DNA of 64,000 nucleotides from Desulfurella acetivorans A63 (lineage in GTDB: Bacteria > Campylobacterota_A > Desulfurellia > Desulfurellales > Desulfurellaceae): contig CP007051.1 of NCBI GenBank assembly GCA_000517565.1, positions 434,001 to 498,000 on the forward strand, read 5' to 3'. A model generated the notes under the pieces. It worked only from the letters and a program-made list of their open reading frames with translations. It made no database searches and had not been told where the DNA came from. Shown here piece after piece: positions 1 to 8,964 of the stretch. The translations under genes were made by a program, and so were the position numbers. How positions within the stretch are numbered: position 1 is the stretch's first letter; every line of letters begins with the position of its first letter.

Positions 1-1
1 T

Positions 2-2005
2 ATAGTAAAAGAAAAGAAATTTGGGAAATACATTTCTGAAGGCTTTTTGCTATCAGCAAGTGAGCTTGGTTTAGAAGAAACTTCAAACAATGTATTTGTC
101 CTTGATAGTTCATTTGAGGTTGGCACAAAACTTAAAGACTTGGAAGTATTTAACGATTTTATTTTTGACATAAGTATTACGCCAAATAGGGCTGATTGCT
201 TAAGTATTTTGGGTATAGCAAGAGAAGTATCCATTTATTACAATAAACCAATAAAATTAAAAGAATGCCAGATAATTAAAGAAGATAATAAATTTAGTGT
301 GATTTTGGATAAAGATTGTCCAAGTTACATTGCAAGTAATTTGAAAGTTAACATAACATCTTCATGTTTTGATATAAGACAAAAGCTTATAAAGTGTGGT
401 GTAAGGCCCATAAATAATGTAGTTGACATTACAAATTATTGCATGTTGGCTTTGGGTCAGCCGATGCATGCTTTTGATAAAGATAAAATTGGAAATAAGA
501 TTATTGTTAGAAATGCTTTTAAAAAAGAGCGCATTGTAGCTTTAAATGATGTGGAGTATGAACTTGAAGATGATCTTGTCATATCTGATGATAAAAAAGC
601 TATTGCAATAGCTGGTATAATGGGTGGCAGGGATAGTCAAATAGATGAAAATACAACTAACATAATTCTTGAATGTGCTTATTTTGTTCCAGAACGCATA
701 AGAAAAACATCAAAAAAACTAAAGTTATCTTCTGAGAGCTCTTATAGGTTTGAACGAGGCATTGATCCAAATTTAAATGAATATGCAACGTATTTTGCTA
801 TAGATTTATTAAAGCAATATGCTAATGCTGAAGTAGTCGGCATCACAAAAAATATTACCAAAAAAGCACCCATAGAAGTAACATTTACTGTTGATGAAAT
901 AAATAATTTTTTAGGTTCAAAATATGAAAAGAAAAAGTTTTATCAAATAGGTTTTGAAATTAAAGAAACACCTTCGAATTTGGTTGCTATTGTCCCCACT
1001 TATCGTATTGATATCGAAAATATGGAAGATATTGCAGAAGAGATAGCTAGAATTGATGGCTACGATAAACTGCCTTCTACAAAGCCTTGTATGAGTATAA
1101 ACTGTGAGCCTGTTAAAGATAAAAAAGACTCAATTAGGCTATTGTTAAAATCAAATGGTTTATTTGAAGCTATAAATTATTCATTTGTTGATGGTCATTT
1201 ACTATCAAAACTTACCAATTCAAGTAATCTATTGTATTTAAAAAACCCACTAACACAAGAACAAAACTGCATGAGAAATACGCTATTTTTAGGCTTAATG
1301 GAAAATTTAGTTTTTAATTTAAATCACAATATAAAATCCGTTGCTTTATTTGAAATTGGTAAAATTTTTGATTTGGAAAATGAAAGTAATGCACTTGGCA
1401 TAATATTGCATGGATTTAAACCAATAAATTGGTATACGCAAAAAAATTTATTTGACTTTTATGATATAAAAGGATTATTTGAGGCAATATTTGGTTTATT
1501 TGAGTGTAATATAGAATTTAAAAATCAAGAGCTTGCATTTATGCATCCCAAAAAAACTTTAGCTGTCTATAACAATGGAAATTATATTGGTTTTTTTGGA
1601 GAAATTCACCCAAATGTTTATGATATTTTTGAGATTAAGTTTTTAAAATCAGGTGTTTTATATGGAGAGATCTTAATTGATAGTTTTGATAGATTTAAGA
1701 GTTTTCATTATAAGTCTTTACCAAAATTCCCGATAGTTGTTAGAGATTTAAATATCGTGGTTGATAAAAGTGAACGTGTAGATGAAATAAAAAGTACTAT
1801 CAGTAATTTTGAATTTGTTTATAAAGTAAATCTTATTGATGTGTACGATATGGCAAACAAAAAGAGTCTAAATTTTAGAATAGAGTTATATTCCCAGGAG
1901 AAAACACTTTCAGATGAAGATATAGAAAAACTTATCAATGAGATATTTTTAAGTTTAAAAGATAAATTTAAAGCTGCTATTAGGGGGAAAGAAAATGGAC
2001 TATAA
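2..2005 (+). CDS. pheT: Phenylalanine-tRNA ligase beta subunit (5' end cut by window)
   Basis: Beta subunit of the alpha2beta2 cytoplasmic enzyme that charges tRNA-Phe. The open frame runs in from the window edge, so the true start lies upstream; the first visible residues (SEGFLLSASELGL) are the end of the N-terminal tRNA-binding-like domain. Next come the B3/B4 region (ISITPNRADCLSILGIARE, then VVDITNYCMLALGQPMHAFD), the SSESSYRFERGID motif, and a C-terminal ferredoxin-fold anticodon-binding domain beginning near FPIVVRDLNIVVD. Its stop overlaps the ileS start by 11 bases, so the two synthetase genes are probably co-transcribed. pheS is presumably just upstream, outside the window. Only the N-terminus is missing; no internal break is seen. 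Confidence 0.96.
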   Translation: MVKEKKFGKYISEGFLLSASELGLEETSNNVFVLDSSFEVGTKLKDLEVFNDFIFDISITPNRADCLSILGIAREVSIYYNKPIKLKECQIIKEDNKFSVILDKDCPSYIASNLKVNITSSCFDIRQKLIKCGVRPINNVVDITNYCMLALGQPMHAFDKDKIGNKIIVRNAFKKERIVALNDVEYELEDDLVISDDKKAIAIAGIMGGRDSQIDENTTNIILECAYFVPERIRKTSKKLKLSSESSYRFERGIDPNLNEYATYFAIDLLKQYANAEVVGITKNITKKAPIEVTFTVDEINNFLGSKYEKKKFYQIGFEIKETPSNLVAIVPTYRIDIENMEDIAEEIARIDGYDKLPSTKPCMSINCEPVKDKKDSIRLLLKSNGLFEAINYSFVDGHLLSKLTNSSNLLYLKNPLTQEQNCMRNTLFLGLMENLVFNLNHNIKSVALFEIGKIFDLENESNALGIILHGFKPINWYTQKNLFDFYDIKGLFEAIFGLFECNIEFKNQELAFMHPKKTLAVYNNGNYIGFFGEIHPNVYDIFEIKFLKSGVLYGEILIDSFDRFKSFHYKSLPKFPIVVRDLNIVVDKSERVDEIKSTISNFEFVYKVNLIDVYDMANKKSLNFRIELYSQEKTLSDEDIEKLINEIFLSLKDKFKAAIRGKENGL

Positions 2006-4763
2006 AAATACGCTGAATTTGCCAGAAACTGCTTTTCCAATGAAAGCAAATTTGCCTATTAAAGAATTAGAAATTTTAAAATTTTGGGAAGATAAAGATA
2101 TATATAATAAAATTTTGGAATCAAGAAAAAATAGTAATATGTTTGTTTTACATGATGGACCGCCTTATGCAAATGGGCATATACATATGGGTACTGCATT
2201 AAATAAAATACTTAAAGATATGGTTATAAAAAGCAAAACTATGATGGGTTACAGTTCACCATATGTACCTGGCTGGGATTGTCATGGTTTACCAATAGAA
2301 CATAATGTAGAAAAAGAATATGGCGTGATGGATAAAGCAAAAACAAGAAAAGCTTGCAGAGATTATGCGACAAAATTTATAGATATTCAAAAGCAGGAAT
2401 TTAAAAGACTCGGTGTATTGGGTCAGTGGGATAAACCTTATTTAACAATGAGTTATGATTATGAAGCTACAATTTATAAGGAATTTTTAGAGTTTCTAAA
2501 TAATGGTTACGTGTATGAAAGCAAAAAACCAGTTCATTGGTGTATGTCTTGCAAAACCTCACTTGCTTTAGCAGAAATTGAATATGAAGAAGATAAATCT
2601 ATTTCTATATATGTTAAATTTGATTTTATAAGCGATTTAGGATCAGAAGATAAAAAGTTTTTGGGCAAAGCAGTAAGTGCAGTTATTTGGACAACTACTC
2701 CCTGGACTTTGCCAGCAAACTTAGCCGTGGCTGTTGGTCCAGATATCGATTATGTATTTGTACAAGTAAAAGAAAGGGAAGTATTGCTTGTTGCCAAAGA
2801 ATTATGCGATAAATTAATGGAAAAATTTGAAATAAAAGATGCACAGATTATAAAAGAAACAAAAGGCAAAGATTTAGAAGGGTATGAGCTTGCACATCCA
2901 TTTTATGATAGAATATCAAAAATGATTCTATCTGAGTATGTAAATTTAGAGGTGGGTACAGGTTTAGTTCATACAGCTCCAGGTCATGGTGAAGAAGATT
3001 ATGAAGTAGGTCTTAAATATAATTTAAGTATTTACTCACCTGTTGATGAAGATGGTAGGTTTACACAAGATGTTCAATATTTTGCTGGCGAACACGTATT
3101 TAAAGCCAATGAAAAAATTATAGAATTACTAAAGAAAAACGGTATGCTGCTAAAAGAAGAAGAAATTGTTCACTCTTACCCGCATTGTTGGCGATGTAAA
3201 AAACCCGTAATATTTAAAGCCACAAAACAATGGTTTATATCACTGGAAAAAAATGATTTAAGATCAAAAGCTTTGGAAGAAATAAAAAAAGTTCAGTGGA
3301 TACCAAAATCTGGCCAAAATAGGATTTATGCGATGGTAGAAAACAGGCCAGATTGGTGCATTTCAAGGCAACGTGCCTGGGGTGTGCCTATTGCTTTATT
3401 TAGATGTAAAAAATGTGGCAGAATAGTTAAAGATAAAGAAATACTAGATTTTACAGCAAAAAGTATTGAACAATTTGGCGCAGATGTATGGTTTGAAAAA
3501 GATAATGTATATTTTTTGCCAAAAGATTATAAATGTGAGTGTGGCAGCCAAGATTTTGAGAAAGTTGAAGATATACTTGATGTATGGTTTGACTCTGGTG
3601 TTTCTCACAAAGCAGTGCTTTACAATAAAATAAAATGGCCTGCCGATATGTATCTGGAAGGTTCAGATCAGCACAGAGGCTGGTTTCATTCATCTCTTTT
3701 AGAATCTGTAGGCACACTTGGCAAAGCTCCATATAAAAGTGTTTTGACACATGGTTTTGTAGTAGATGCGAAAGGGCGAAAAATGAGTAAATCGCTGGGC
3801 AATGTAATTGCACCTCAAAGCATAATTGAAAAATATGGTGCTGATATTTTGAGACTCTGGGCTTGTGCTACTGATTATCGTGAAGATATAAAACTTTCAA
3901 ATGAAATAATGACTCGCTTAATTGAAGGTTATAGGAAAATCCGCAATACAATTAGATTTTTATTGGGAAACCTAAGTGATTTTTATAAAGAGCGCAGTTT
4001 AAAATACGAAGATTTAGAAGAAATTGATAAATGGATATTGGCTGAACTGGAAAATTTAAAAGAAAAATTATTTAAAGCATATGAAAACTACGAATTCCAT
4101 TTGATTTACCAAAATGTTACAAATTTTTGTATTAATACATTGAGCTCTTTTTATTTGGATATTTTAAAAGATACATTGTATTGCGATAGTTTAAATTCTA
4201 AAAAAAGATTATCTGCTCAAACAGCAATGAAAGAAGTGTTAGATGTACTGATAAAGTTTTTAGCACCTATATTGTCCTTTACAGCCGAAGAAGCCTATCA
4301 ACTAAATAAACCTGAAAAAGAAAGTGTTCATATGGAATATTTTGTGCCTACAATTGACAAATATAAAAATGAACCTTTAAGAGAAAAATGGAGTTTAATT
4401 AGCAAAATAAGACTTTCTGTACTAAAAGCTCTAGAATTAGCAAGAGAACAAAAATATATAGGAAATTCACTAGAAGCAGATGTATATTTAAATTCAAATA
4501 ATTCTTTAGTAAAAAGTATTTTGTTTGATGAAAGAATAAATTTAGCCGATATTTTTATAGTATCTCATGTTTTTTGTAAAAGCATTGATAATGCACTTGT
4601 AGATTATACAGATGAAACTTTGGGTTTAATCGTAAAGGTAACAAAAGCAATTGGTGAAAAGTGTGATAGGTGTTGGAAGTTTGATGAAAGTGTTTCAAAA
4701 AACGAGAATCATCTATGTAAACGTTGTCAAGAGGTAATAAATGAACAGCGTCTTAAATTTTAG
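1995..4763 (+). CDS. ileS: Isoleucine-tRNA ligase
   Basis: Class I aminoacyl-tRNA synthetase (922 aa, normal for the bacterial enzyme) that charges tRNA-Ile and edits valine. The HIGH signature is PPYANGHIHMG around residue 55, followed by the CP1 editing domain (TTTPWTLPANLA) and the KMSKS loop (KMSKSLGN) near residue 596. The C-terminal end carries a zinc knuckle (CDRCW near 890 and CKRC near 907), the bacterial long form. The start overlaps pheT by 11 bases, preceded by GGGGGAAAG, and the end overlaps the AMMECR1 gene by 23 bases, implying translational coupling. No T-box leader lies in front, as expected in a Gram-negative operon. Confidence 0.98.
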   Translation: MDYKNTLNLPETAFPMKANLPIKELEILKFWEDKDIYNKILESRKNSNMFVLHDGPPYANGHIHMGTALNKILKDMVIKSKTMMGYSSPYVPGWDCHGLPIEHNVEKEYGVMDKAKTRKACRDYATKFIDIQKQEFKRLGVLGQWDKPYLTMSYDYEATIYKEFLEFLNNGYVYESKKPVHWCMSCKTSLALAEIEYEEDKSISIYVKFDFISDLGSEDKKFLGKAVSAVIWTTTPWTLPANLAVAVGPDIDYVFVQVKEREVLLVAKELCDKLMEKFEIKDAQIIKETKGKDLEGYELAHPFYDRISKMILSEYVNLEVGTGLVHTAPGHGEEDYEVGLKYNLSIYSPVDEDGRFTQDVQYFAGEHVFKANEKIIELLKKNGMLLKEEEIVHSYPHCWRCKKPVIFKATKQWFISLEKNDLRSKALEEIKKVQWIPKSGQNRIYAMVENRPDWCISRQRAWGVPIALFRCKKCGRIVKDKEILDFTAKSIEQFGADVWFEKDNVYFLPKDYKCECGSQDFEKVEDILDVWFDSGVSHKAVLYNKIKWPADMYLEGSDQHRGWFHSSLLESVGTLGKAPYKSVLTHGFVVDAKGRKMSKSLGNVIAPQSIIEKYGADILRLWACATDYREDIKLSNEIMTRLIEGYRKIRNTIRFLLGNLSDFYKERSLKYEDLEEIDKWILAELENLKEKLFKAYENYEFHLIYQNVTNFCINTLSSFYLDILKDTLYCDSLNSKKRLSAQTAMKEVLDVLIKFLAPILSFTAEEAYQLNKPEKESVHMEYFVPTIDKYKNEPLREKWSLISKIRLSVLKALELAREQKYIGNSLEADVYLNSNNSLVKSILFDERINLADIFIVSHVFCKSIDNALVDYTDETLGLIVKVTKAIGEKCDRCWKFDESVSKNENHLCKRCQEVINEQRLKF

Positions 4764-5373
4764 CTTAGAGGAAGGCAAGTTTTTAGTTAAATTGGCAAGG
4801 CAATCGGTTGAGTACTTTTTAAGTTCCAATAAATACCCACCTCTCCCACAAAATTATCCTCCAAAACTTGATAAAAACATGGGTGTATTTGTTACTCTAT
4901 CAACATTTCCTAATGAAAACTTAAGAGGTTGTATTGGGTATCCTTATGCGTTTAACTCGTTGATTGAGTTGTGTATTTCAGCAAGTATAAAAGCTGCGTG
5001 CGAAGATCCCAGGTTTGAGTGTGTGAAAAAAGAGGAGTTGGATGATATAATTTTTGAGGTTACAATACTTTCGCCCATGATACCACTTGACCAAAATAAG
5101 CCCTATGAGGAGCAAATTGAGATTGGTAGGGATGGTTTGCTTGTGGTGTGCGATTTGTATGGTAAAAGCGGATTACTGCTGCCTCAGGTTGCTACTCAGT
5201 GGGGTTTTGATAAAAAAACATTTTTAAAGGAGGTGTGCAGAAAAGCTTCAATGTATGATGATTGTATGAATGACAGAAATTGTAAGTTTTACAGATTTGA
5301 AAGTCAAATTTTTAAAGAGGTTTCACCTAACTCAGAGATCAAGGAGGAAATTTTAAATGAAAGAAATATTTGA
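4741..5373 (+). CDS. AMMECR1 domain protein
   Basis: A 210-residue protein of the AMMECR1 family, found in bacteria, archaea and eukaryotes. The family hallmark is LRGCIGYP near residue 60, followed by a helix (SIKAACEDPRF) and the sheet leading to the GRDGLLV segment. In many anaerobes AMMECR1 lies near, or is fused to, MEMO-type or radical-SAM proteins, but its biochemical role is not settled. The start ATG lies inside the end of ileS (23-base overlap) and its own end overlaps the next gene by 17 bases, so it is translated from the pheT-ileS transcript. Conserved cysteines fall in the LRGCIG motif and near the C-terminus (MYDDCMNDRNC). Confidence 0.88.
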   Translation: MNSVLNFSLEEGKFLVKLARQSVEYFLSSNKYPPLPQNYPPKLDKNMGVFVTLSTFPNENLRGCIGYPYAFNSLIELCISASIKAACEDPRFECVKKEELDDIIFEVTILSPMIPLDQNKPYEEQIEIGRDGLLVVCDLYGKSGLLLPQVATQWGFDKKTFLKEVCRKASMYDDCMNDRNCKFYRFESQIFKEVSPNSEIKEEILNERNI

Positions 5374-5896
5374 CGTATATAAAAATAAACTTGATGATTT
5401 TATAGTATCTTTAAAAGCAAAAGTAAAACAACAACCATTAACAAGTCAATTACTAGAAGAAATTAGAAATGAAATTAATCAGTGGGGCAAAAATAATTTA
5501 AATCTAATGTTTTTGGAGTTAAAATCTTTAATTGATTCAAAGCAGATCGACGAATACAAGAAAAAAACAATATTAGAAAGAGCACAAAGCCTGACAGAGT
5601 ATGGTCTTTATGTAGCGCCAATTGATTTAATTCAACAAGAAGATACAAATTCAAAATCTATCTATATTGCAGGTGCTACTTTGCTTGGTGCATCTATTTT
5701 GCAAAAATTATTATTTAAAAAATTTAAGTTTGTTAATTCTGCTTTACTTGCAACAATTGCATATTTAGTATCAAAAAGCTATTTTAGTGATAATCAAAAT
5801 AATACTGATGTTGTTTTATCGTATATAGACGATGCTAAAGAATGGCTTTCTGCTGCATTTGATAATATCTACAAAACATTTGAAGAACTTGCTTAA
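5357..5896 (+). CDS. Conserved hypothetical protein with two membrane segments
   Basis: I do not recognise this 179-residue protein. The first ~95 residues are charged and probably alpha-helical. They are followed by two hydrophobic stretches (IYIAGATLLGASILQKLLF near 97 and FVNSALLATIAYLVSKSYF near 124), then a short acidic, aromatic tail. Topology is probably a cytoplasmic helical domain anchored by a membrane hairpin. Its start lies 17 bases inside the AMMECR1 gene behind a good Shine-Dalgarno (AAGGAGG), so it is the last gene of the pheT-ileS unit. A rho-independent terminator follows the stop by 8 bases. No function can be assigned. Confidence 0.75.
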   Translation: MKEIFDVYKNKLDDFIVSLKAKVKQQPLTSQLLEEIRNEINQWGKNNLNLMFLELKSLIDSKQIDEYKKKTILERAQSLTEYGLYVAPIDLIQQEDTNSKSIYIAGATLLGASILQKLLFKKFKFVNSALLATIAYLVSKSYFSDNQNNTDVVLSYIDDAKEWLSAAFDNIYKTFEELA

Positions 5897-5904
5897 TTTT
5901 TATT

Positions 5905-5941
5905 AGCAACCCAATATGTACATACATGGGTTGCTTTTTTC
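5905..5941 (+). terminator. Rho-independent terminator after the pheT-ileS operon
   Basis: A perfect 9-bp inverted repeat (AGCAACCCA / TGGGTTGCT) encloses a 13-base loop and is followed at once by a T-rich run. It lies 8 bases past the stop of the preceding gene and ends the plus-strand operon. Confidence 0.88.
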
Positions 5942-6060
5942 TTTTTAATCCTACACAATTTCTTTTTATCTTCAAAAATCTTCTTTTTGTGGCAAAAATA
6001 TTGTAAAAACGTAATAGATATTTTAATTTATAATTTAGTAAATTTAAAAAGGGGGTTTGT

Positions 6061-7863
6061 ATGAGTGCTATTGCTTTGGTTGTGGCAGCTGTGGCATTAT
6101 ACGCATTGGCTTATCGATTTTACGGTGCATTTATTGCTTCAAAGGTATTAATAACAGATCCACACCGTAAGACACCAGCGTATAGGCTAGAAAACGGCTA
6201 TGATTATGTCCCCACAAACAGATGGGTATTGTTTGGACATCAGTTTGCAGCTATAGCTGGAGCAGGTCCACTTGTAGGTCCTGTGCTTGCAGCTCAATTT
6301 GGGTATTTGCCTGGTGCTTTATGGATTTTGATAGGTGCAGTTTTGGCTGGCGCAGTACATGATATGGTTATTTTATTTGCGTCAGTTAGGCATAATGGTT
6401 TATCTCTAATTGAAATTGCAAAAAAAGAAATCGGTACATTTAGCGGTATTTTAACAGCAATTGCAGTTATATTTATCATTATTACAGCTTTGGCCGGACT
6501 TGCTTTAGTAGTTGTTAATGCTTTATTTAAGAGTCCGTGGGGTACTTTTACAGTAGGAGCGACAATTCCTATTGCAATATTAATGGGTGCTTATATGAAA
6601 TGGTTTAGACCTGGTAAGGTTATGGAAGCTACGATTATAGGTGTAGCATTGTTGATTATCAGCGTTGTGGTTGGCCCTTTCATTCAACACAGCAGTTTTG
6701 CAAGTGCGCTAACGTTTAGTAAAAAACAGATGACTGTTATTATTGCAACATATGGCTTTATTGCAGCTGTATTGCCTGTTTGGATATTGCTTGTCCCAAG
6801 GGATTATTTGAGTACTTATATGAAGCTTGGGGTTATGCTTTTATTGGCTATTGGTGTAATTATCGTAAACCCAACTTTAAAAATGCCAGCTTTGACACAG
6901 TTTATTCATGGTGGTGGACCAATTGTTCCTGGTAAGGTTTGGCCGTTTGTGTTTATAACAATTGCATGTGGGGCATTATCTGGGTTTCATGCCCTTGTGT
7001 CATCTGGTACAACGCCAAAAATGATAGAAAACGAAAAAGACATATTGCCAATTGGATATGGTGCAATGCTTGCAGAAGGTTTTGTTGCAATCATGGCTCT
7101 AATTGCAGCAACAAGCCTTATTCCTGCGGATTACTTTGCTATTAATGTACCACCTGCTGTTTTTGCAAAACTTGGCATGCATCCAGTTGATTTAGCAAAC
7201 TTGTCTGCAATGGTAGGTGAAAATGTAGCAGGCAGACCAGGAGGCGCGGTTTCGCTTGCTGTAGGTATGGCATTTATATTTTCAAAAATACCTTGGCTTG
7301 ATAGCCTAATGTCCTATATGTATCATTTTATAATTTTGTTTGAAGCGATGTTTATATTAACAACAGTTGATGCAGGAACACGTGTTGGAAGGTATTTATT
7401 ACAAGAAGCATTTGGCGGTATATATGCGCCATTTAAAGATAAGAACTGGTGGCCAGGAATAATTATAACGAGCGCATTAATATCATTTACCTGGGGATAT
7501 TTAGTTTATGGTGGTGATATATCTACTATATGGCCACTTTTTGGAACATCCAATCAATTACTTGCTTCTCTTGCATTGGCTATTGGCACGACTGTTATTA
7601 TAAAGTTAGGCAGAGCCCAATATGCATGGATTACATTTATACCATTTGCTTTTGTATCTGTGACTACATTATACGCTTCTTATTTGAATATCGTAGGCAA
7701 TTTTTTGCCAAAGGGGAAAATTTTACTTGTTGTATTGACAATTATGATTATGCTAACAGCAATCGGCATAATTGTAGATTCATTTATTAAATGGTATAAT
7801 TGGCTAATTAAAAAGGAATCTTATCAGCCATTTGCAGCTGATGTAGAAATAGAAAAAACTTAA
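6061..7863 (+). CDS. cstA: Carbon starvation protein A family transporter
   Basis: Polytopic inner-membrane carrier of the CstA family (600 aa). Characterised relatives import pyruvate or peptides under carbon limitation. The N-terminal signature is YRLENGYDYVPTNRWVLFGH near residue 40, followed by the glycine-rich stretch AIAGAGPLVGPVLAAQFG and AVHDMVILFASVRHNG. GALSGFHALVSSGTTPKMI and TTVDAGTRVGRY are further family blocks, and many hydrophobic helices span the rest. A strong GGGGG Shine-Dalgarno precedes the ATG. It stands alone after a terminator, 16 bases ahead of a small gene. No LytS/LytT-type regulator is visible nearby, and the 164 bases upstream hold only a poor promoter candidate (TATAAT at 6029-6034 without a good -35). 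Substrate not determinable from sequence. Confidence 0.93.
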   Translation: MSAIALVVAAVALYALAYRFYGAFIASKVLITDPHRKTPAYRLENGYDYVPTNRWVLFGHQFAAIAGAGPLVGPVLAAQFGYLPGALWILIGAVLAGAVHDMVILFASVRHNGLSLIEIAKKEIGTFSGILTAIAVIFIIITALAGLALVVVNALFKSPWGTFTVGATIPIAILMGAYMKWFRPGKVMEATIIGVALLIISVVVGPFIQHSSFASALTFSKKQMTVIIATYGFIAAVLPVWILLVPRDYLSTYMKLGVMLLLAIGVIIVNPTLKMPALTQFIHGGGPIVPGKVWPFVFITIACGALSGFHALVSSGTTPKMIENEKDILPIGYGAMLAEGFVAIMALIAATSLIPADYFAINVPPAVFAKLGMHPVDLANLSAMVGENVAGRPGGAVSLAVGMAFIFSKIPWLDSLMSYMYHFIILFEAMFILTTVDAGTRVGRYLLQEAFGGIYAPFKDKNWWPGIIITSALISFTWGYLVYGGDISTIWPLFGTSNQLLASLALAIGTTVIIKLGRAQYAWITFIPFAFVSVTTLYASYLNIVGNFLPKGKILLVVLTIMIMLTAIGIIVDSFIKWYNWLIKKESYQPFAADVEIEKT

Positions 7864-7878
7864 TTTTAATGGGTTTAA

Positions 7879-8157
7879 ATGAAGATTGACGCTTCAGCAA
7901 GAGACTACATTTTAAAAAAAGGTGGTAAAGTCAGCATTACCTACCATGATGTTGCAAATACTTGTATAGATGTAAAAACAATACCTGAAGTGTCAATCGG
8001 TTTACCCCTTAACCCTGATAAGTATATCTTGGTCAATATTGACGGCGTAGATGTTTATATAGATAAATTTGTAGGAGACAGTGAAAATTTCACAATAAAG
8101 CTTAATAAAATTCTTGGGTTTAAATACTTGGTTTTAGATGGATGGAAAACTATCTAA
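7879..8157 (+). CDS. Small HesB-like / CC-Se motif family protein lacking the CC pair
   Basis: A 92-residue protein whose outline resembles the small HesB-like family named for a Cys-Cys or Cys-Sec motif: an N-terminal ARDYILKKGGKVSI block, then PEVSIGLPLN and VDGVDVYIDKF. In that family a redox CC or C-Sec pair follows the first strand; here the region reads DVANTCIDVKT, with only one cysteine. It may have lost the redox site, or the family match may be superficial. It lies 16 bases after cstA, in the same direction, and its last 8 bases overlap the end of convergent rsmE. The family assignment rests on pattern similarity only. Confidence 0.6.
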   Translation: MKIDASARDYILKKGGKVSITYHDVANTCIDVKTIPEVSIGLPLNPDKYILVNIDGVDVYIDKFVGDSENFTIKLNKILGFKYLVLDGWKTI

Positions 8158-8857
8158 GCATTAACTCTATTTGAGATAGTGCTGTAATGGTTGCAACTTC
8201 GGTTTTTAATATATTTGTTGCTAAACTTAGAGTTTTAAAACCCTTTTTTTGTAGGTAAATTATCTCTTTTTCGCTTAATCCACCTTCTGGACCTATTAAA
8301 ATTGCTATGCTGTCAAATTTTTTAATTTCCAAATTCTTGAGTGTCATAGATTTTTCGTTTTCATAAAAGACTATTTTTATTTGTTCTTGTGGGTTAATAT
8401 TAAATAAGTATTGAGGTTTATCAATATTAACTGGGAAAAGTCGTTTACATTGTTTAATAGACTGGATTGCAATTTTTTCCCATTTGGCAATTTTAGATTC
8501 AATGTCTTTAGGTTTCAAAGCGCAATATTGGGATATAGTTGGTATAAATATTGTTGTATTAAGTTGAGATATTGGTTCTATTAACTCATCGATTTTTGAT
8601 AATTTATTTGGCAAACACTGGTAAAGCACTATGCTTGTTTTAGGAATATTTTTTTTAACTTTATTATTAATTACTGCTGTTAAGTATTTTTTTTCAATTT
8701 TGTTGATTGTTGCTACAAAATAATTGCCATTCAAGTCATTAACTTCAATTTTATCATTAATCTTTAATCTTTTGACATTTATTGCATGATGGTATTCTTG
8801 CCCATCTATAATTAAGTAGCCATCTGAAAATTTTCCAATAAAGCATGGCAAGCTCAT
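8150..8857 (-). CDS. rsmE: 16S rRNA (uracil-1498-N3)-methyltransferase
   Basis: SPOUT-class methyltransferase that modifies U1498 of 16S rRNA. The N-terminal PUA-like domain contains DGQEYHHAINVKRLKINDKI; the C-terminal knotted SAM-binding domain has IGPEGGLSEKEI and the closing ILKTEVATITALSQIELM, the standard RsmE endings. I chose the ATG giving MSLPCFIGKF (235 aa). A TTG 39 bases upstream (8896) would add a lysine-rich leader not typical of the family, and neither start has a clear Shine-Dalgarno. It converges with the preceding small gene (8-base overlap). Confidence 0.93.
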   Translation of the reverse strand: MSLPCFIGKFSDGYLIIDGQEYHHAINVKRLKINDKIEVNDLNGNYFVATINKIEKKYLTAVINNKVKKNIPKTSIVLYQCLPNKLSKIDELIEPISQLNTTIFIPTISQYCALKPKDIESKIAKWEKIAIQSIKQCKRLFPVNIDKPQYLFNINPQEQIKIVFYENEKSMTLKNLEIKKFDSIAILIGPEGGLSEKEIIYLQKKGFKTLSLATNILKTEVATITALSQIELMLR

Positions 8858-8914
8858 TATCAAAATCAATTTTACAAAAAAGCTTTTTTTTTGCAAGTAA
8901 AATTCTAAAATTTC

Positions 8915-8943
8915 TTGAGTTTTGAGTACTTTATGAATATAAT
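8915..8943 (+). promoter_or_regulatory. Sigma-70-type promoter for the methyltransferase gene
   Basis: TTGAGT (8915-8920), a 17-base spacer and a perfect TATAAT (8938-8943), 21 bases before the ATG at 8965. A GGGGG Shine-Dalgarno lies between them. Confidence 0.75.
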
Positions 8944-8964
8944 AAATTAAAAAGGGGGATAAAA

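Noticed and set aside
3451-3813. Minus-strand 120-codon frame within ileS
   Set aside because: Antisense shadow of a fully conserved synthetase gene; no ribosome site and cysteine/leucine-rich nonsense composition.
6001-6034. Promoter for cstA (TTGTAA with TATAAT)
   Set aside because: The spacer is 22 bases, too long for a sigma-70 promoter; only the -10-like element is convincing.
7530-7790. Overlapping plus-strand frame inside cstA
   Set aside because: Shadow frame of a membrane protein gene, rich in Cys, Ile and Tyr, with no initiation signal.
8858-8896. N-terminal extension of RsmE from a TTG start
   Set aside because: Lysine/phenylalanine-rich leader without family similarity; the ATG at 8857 fits better.
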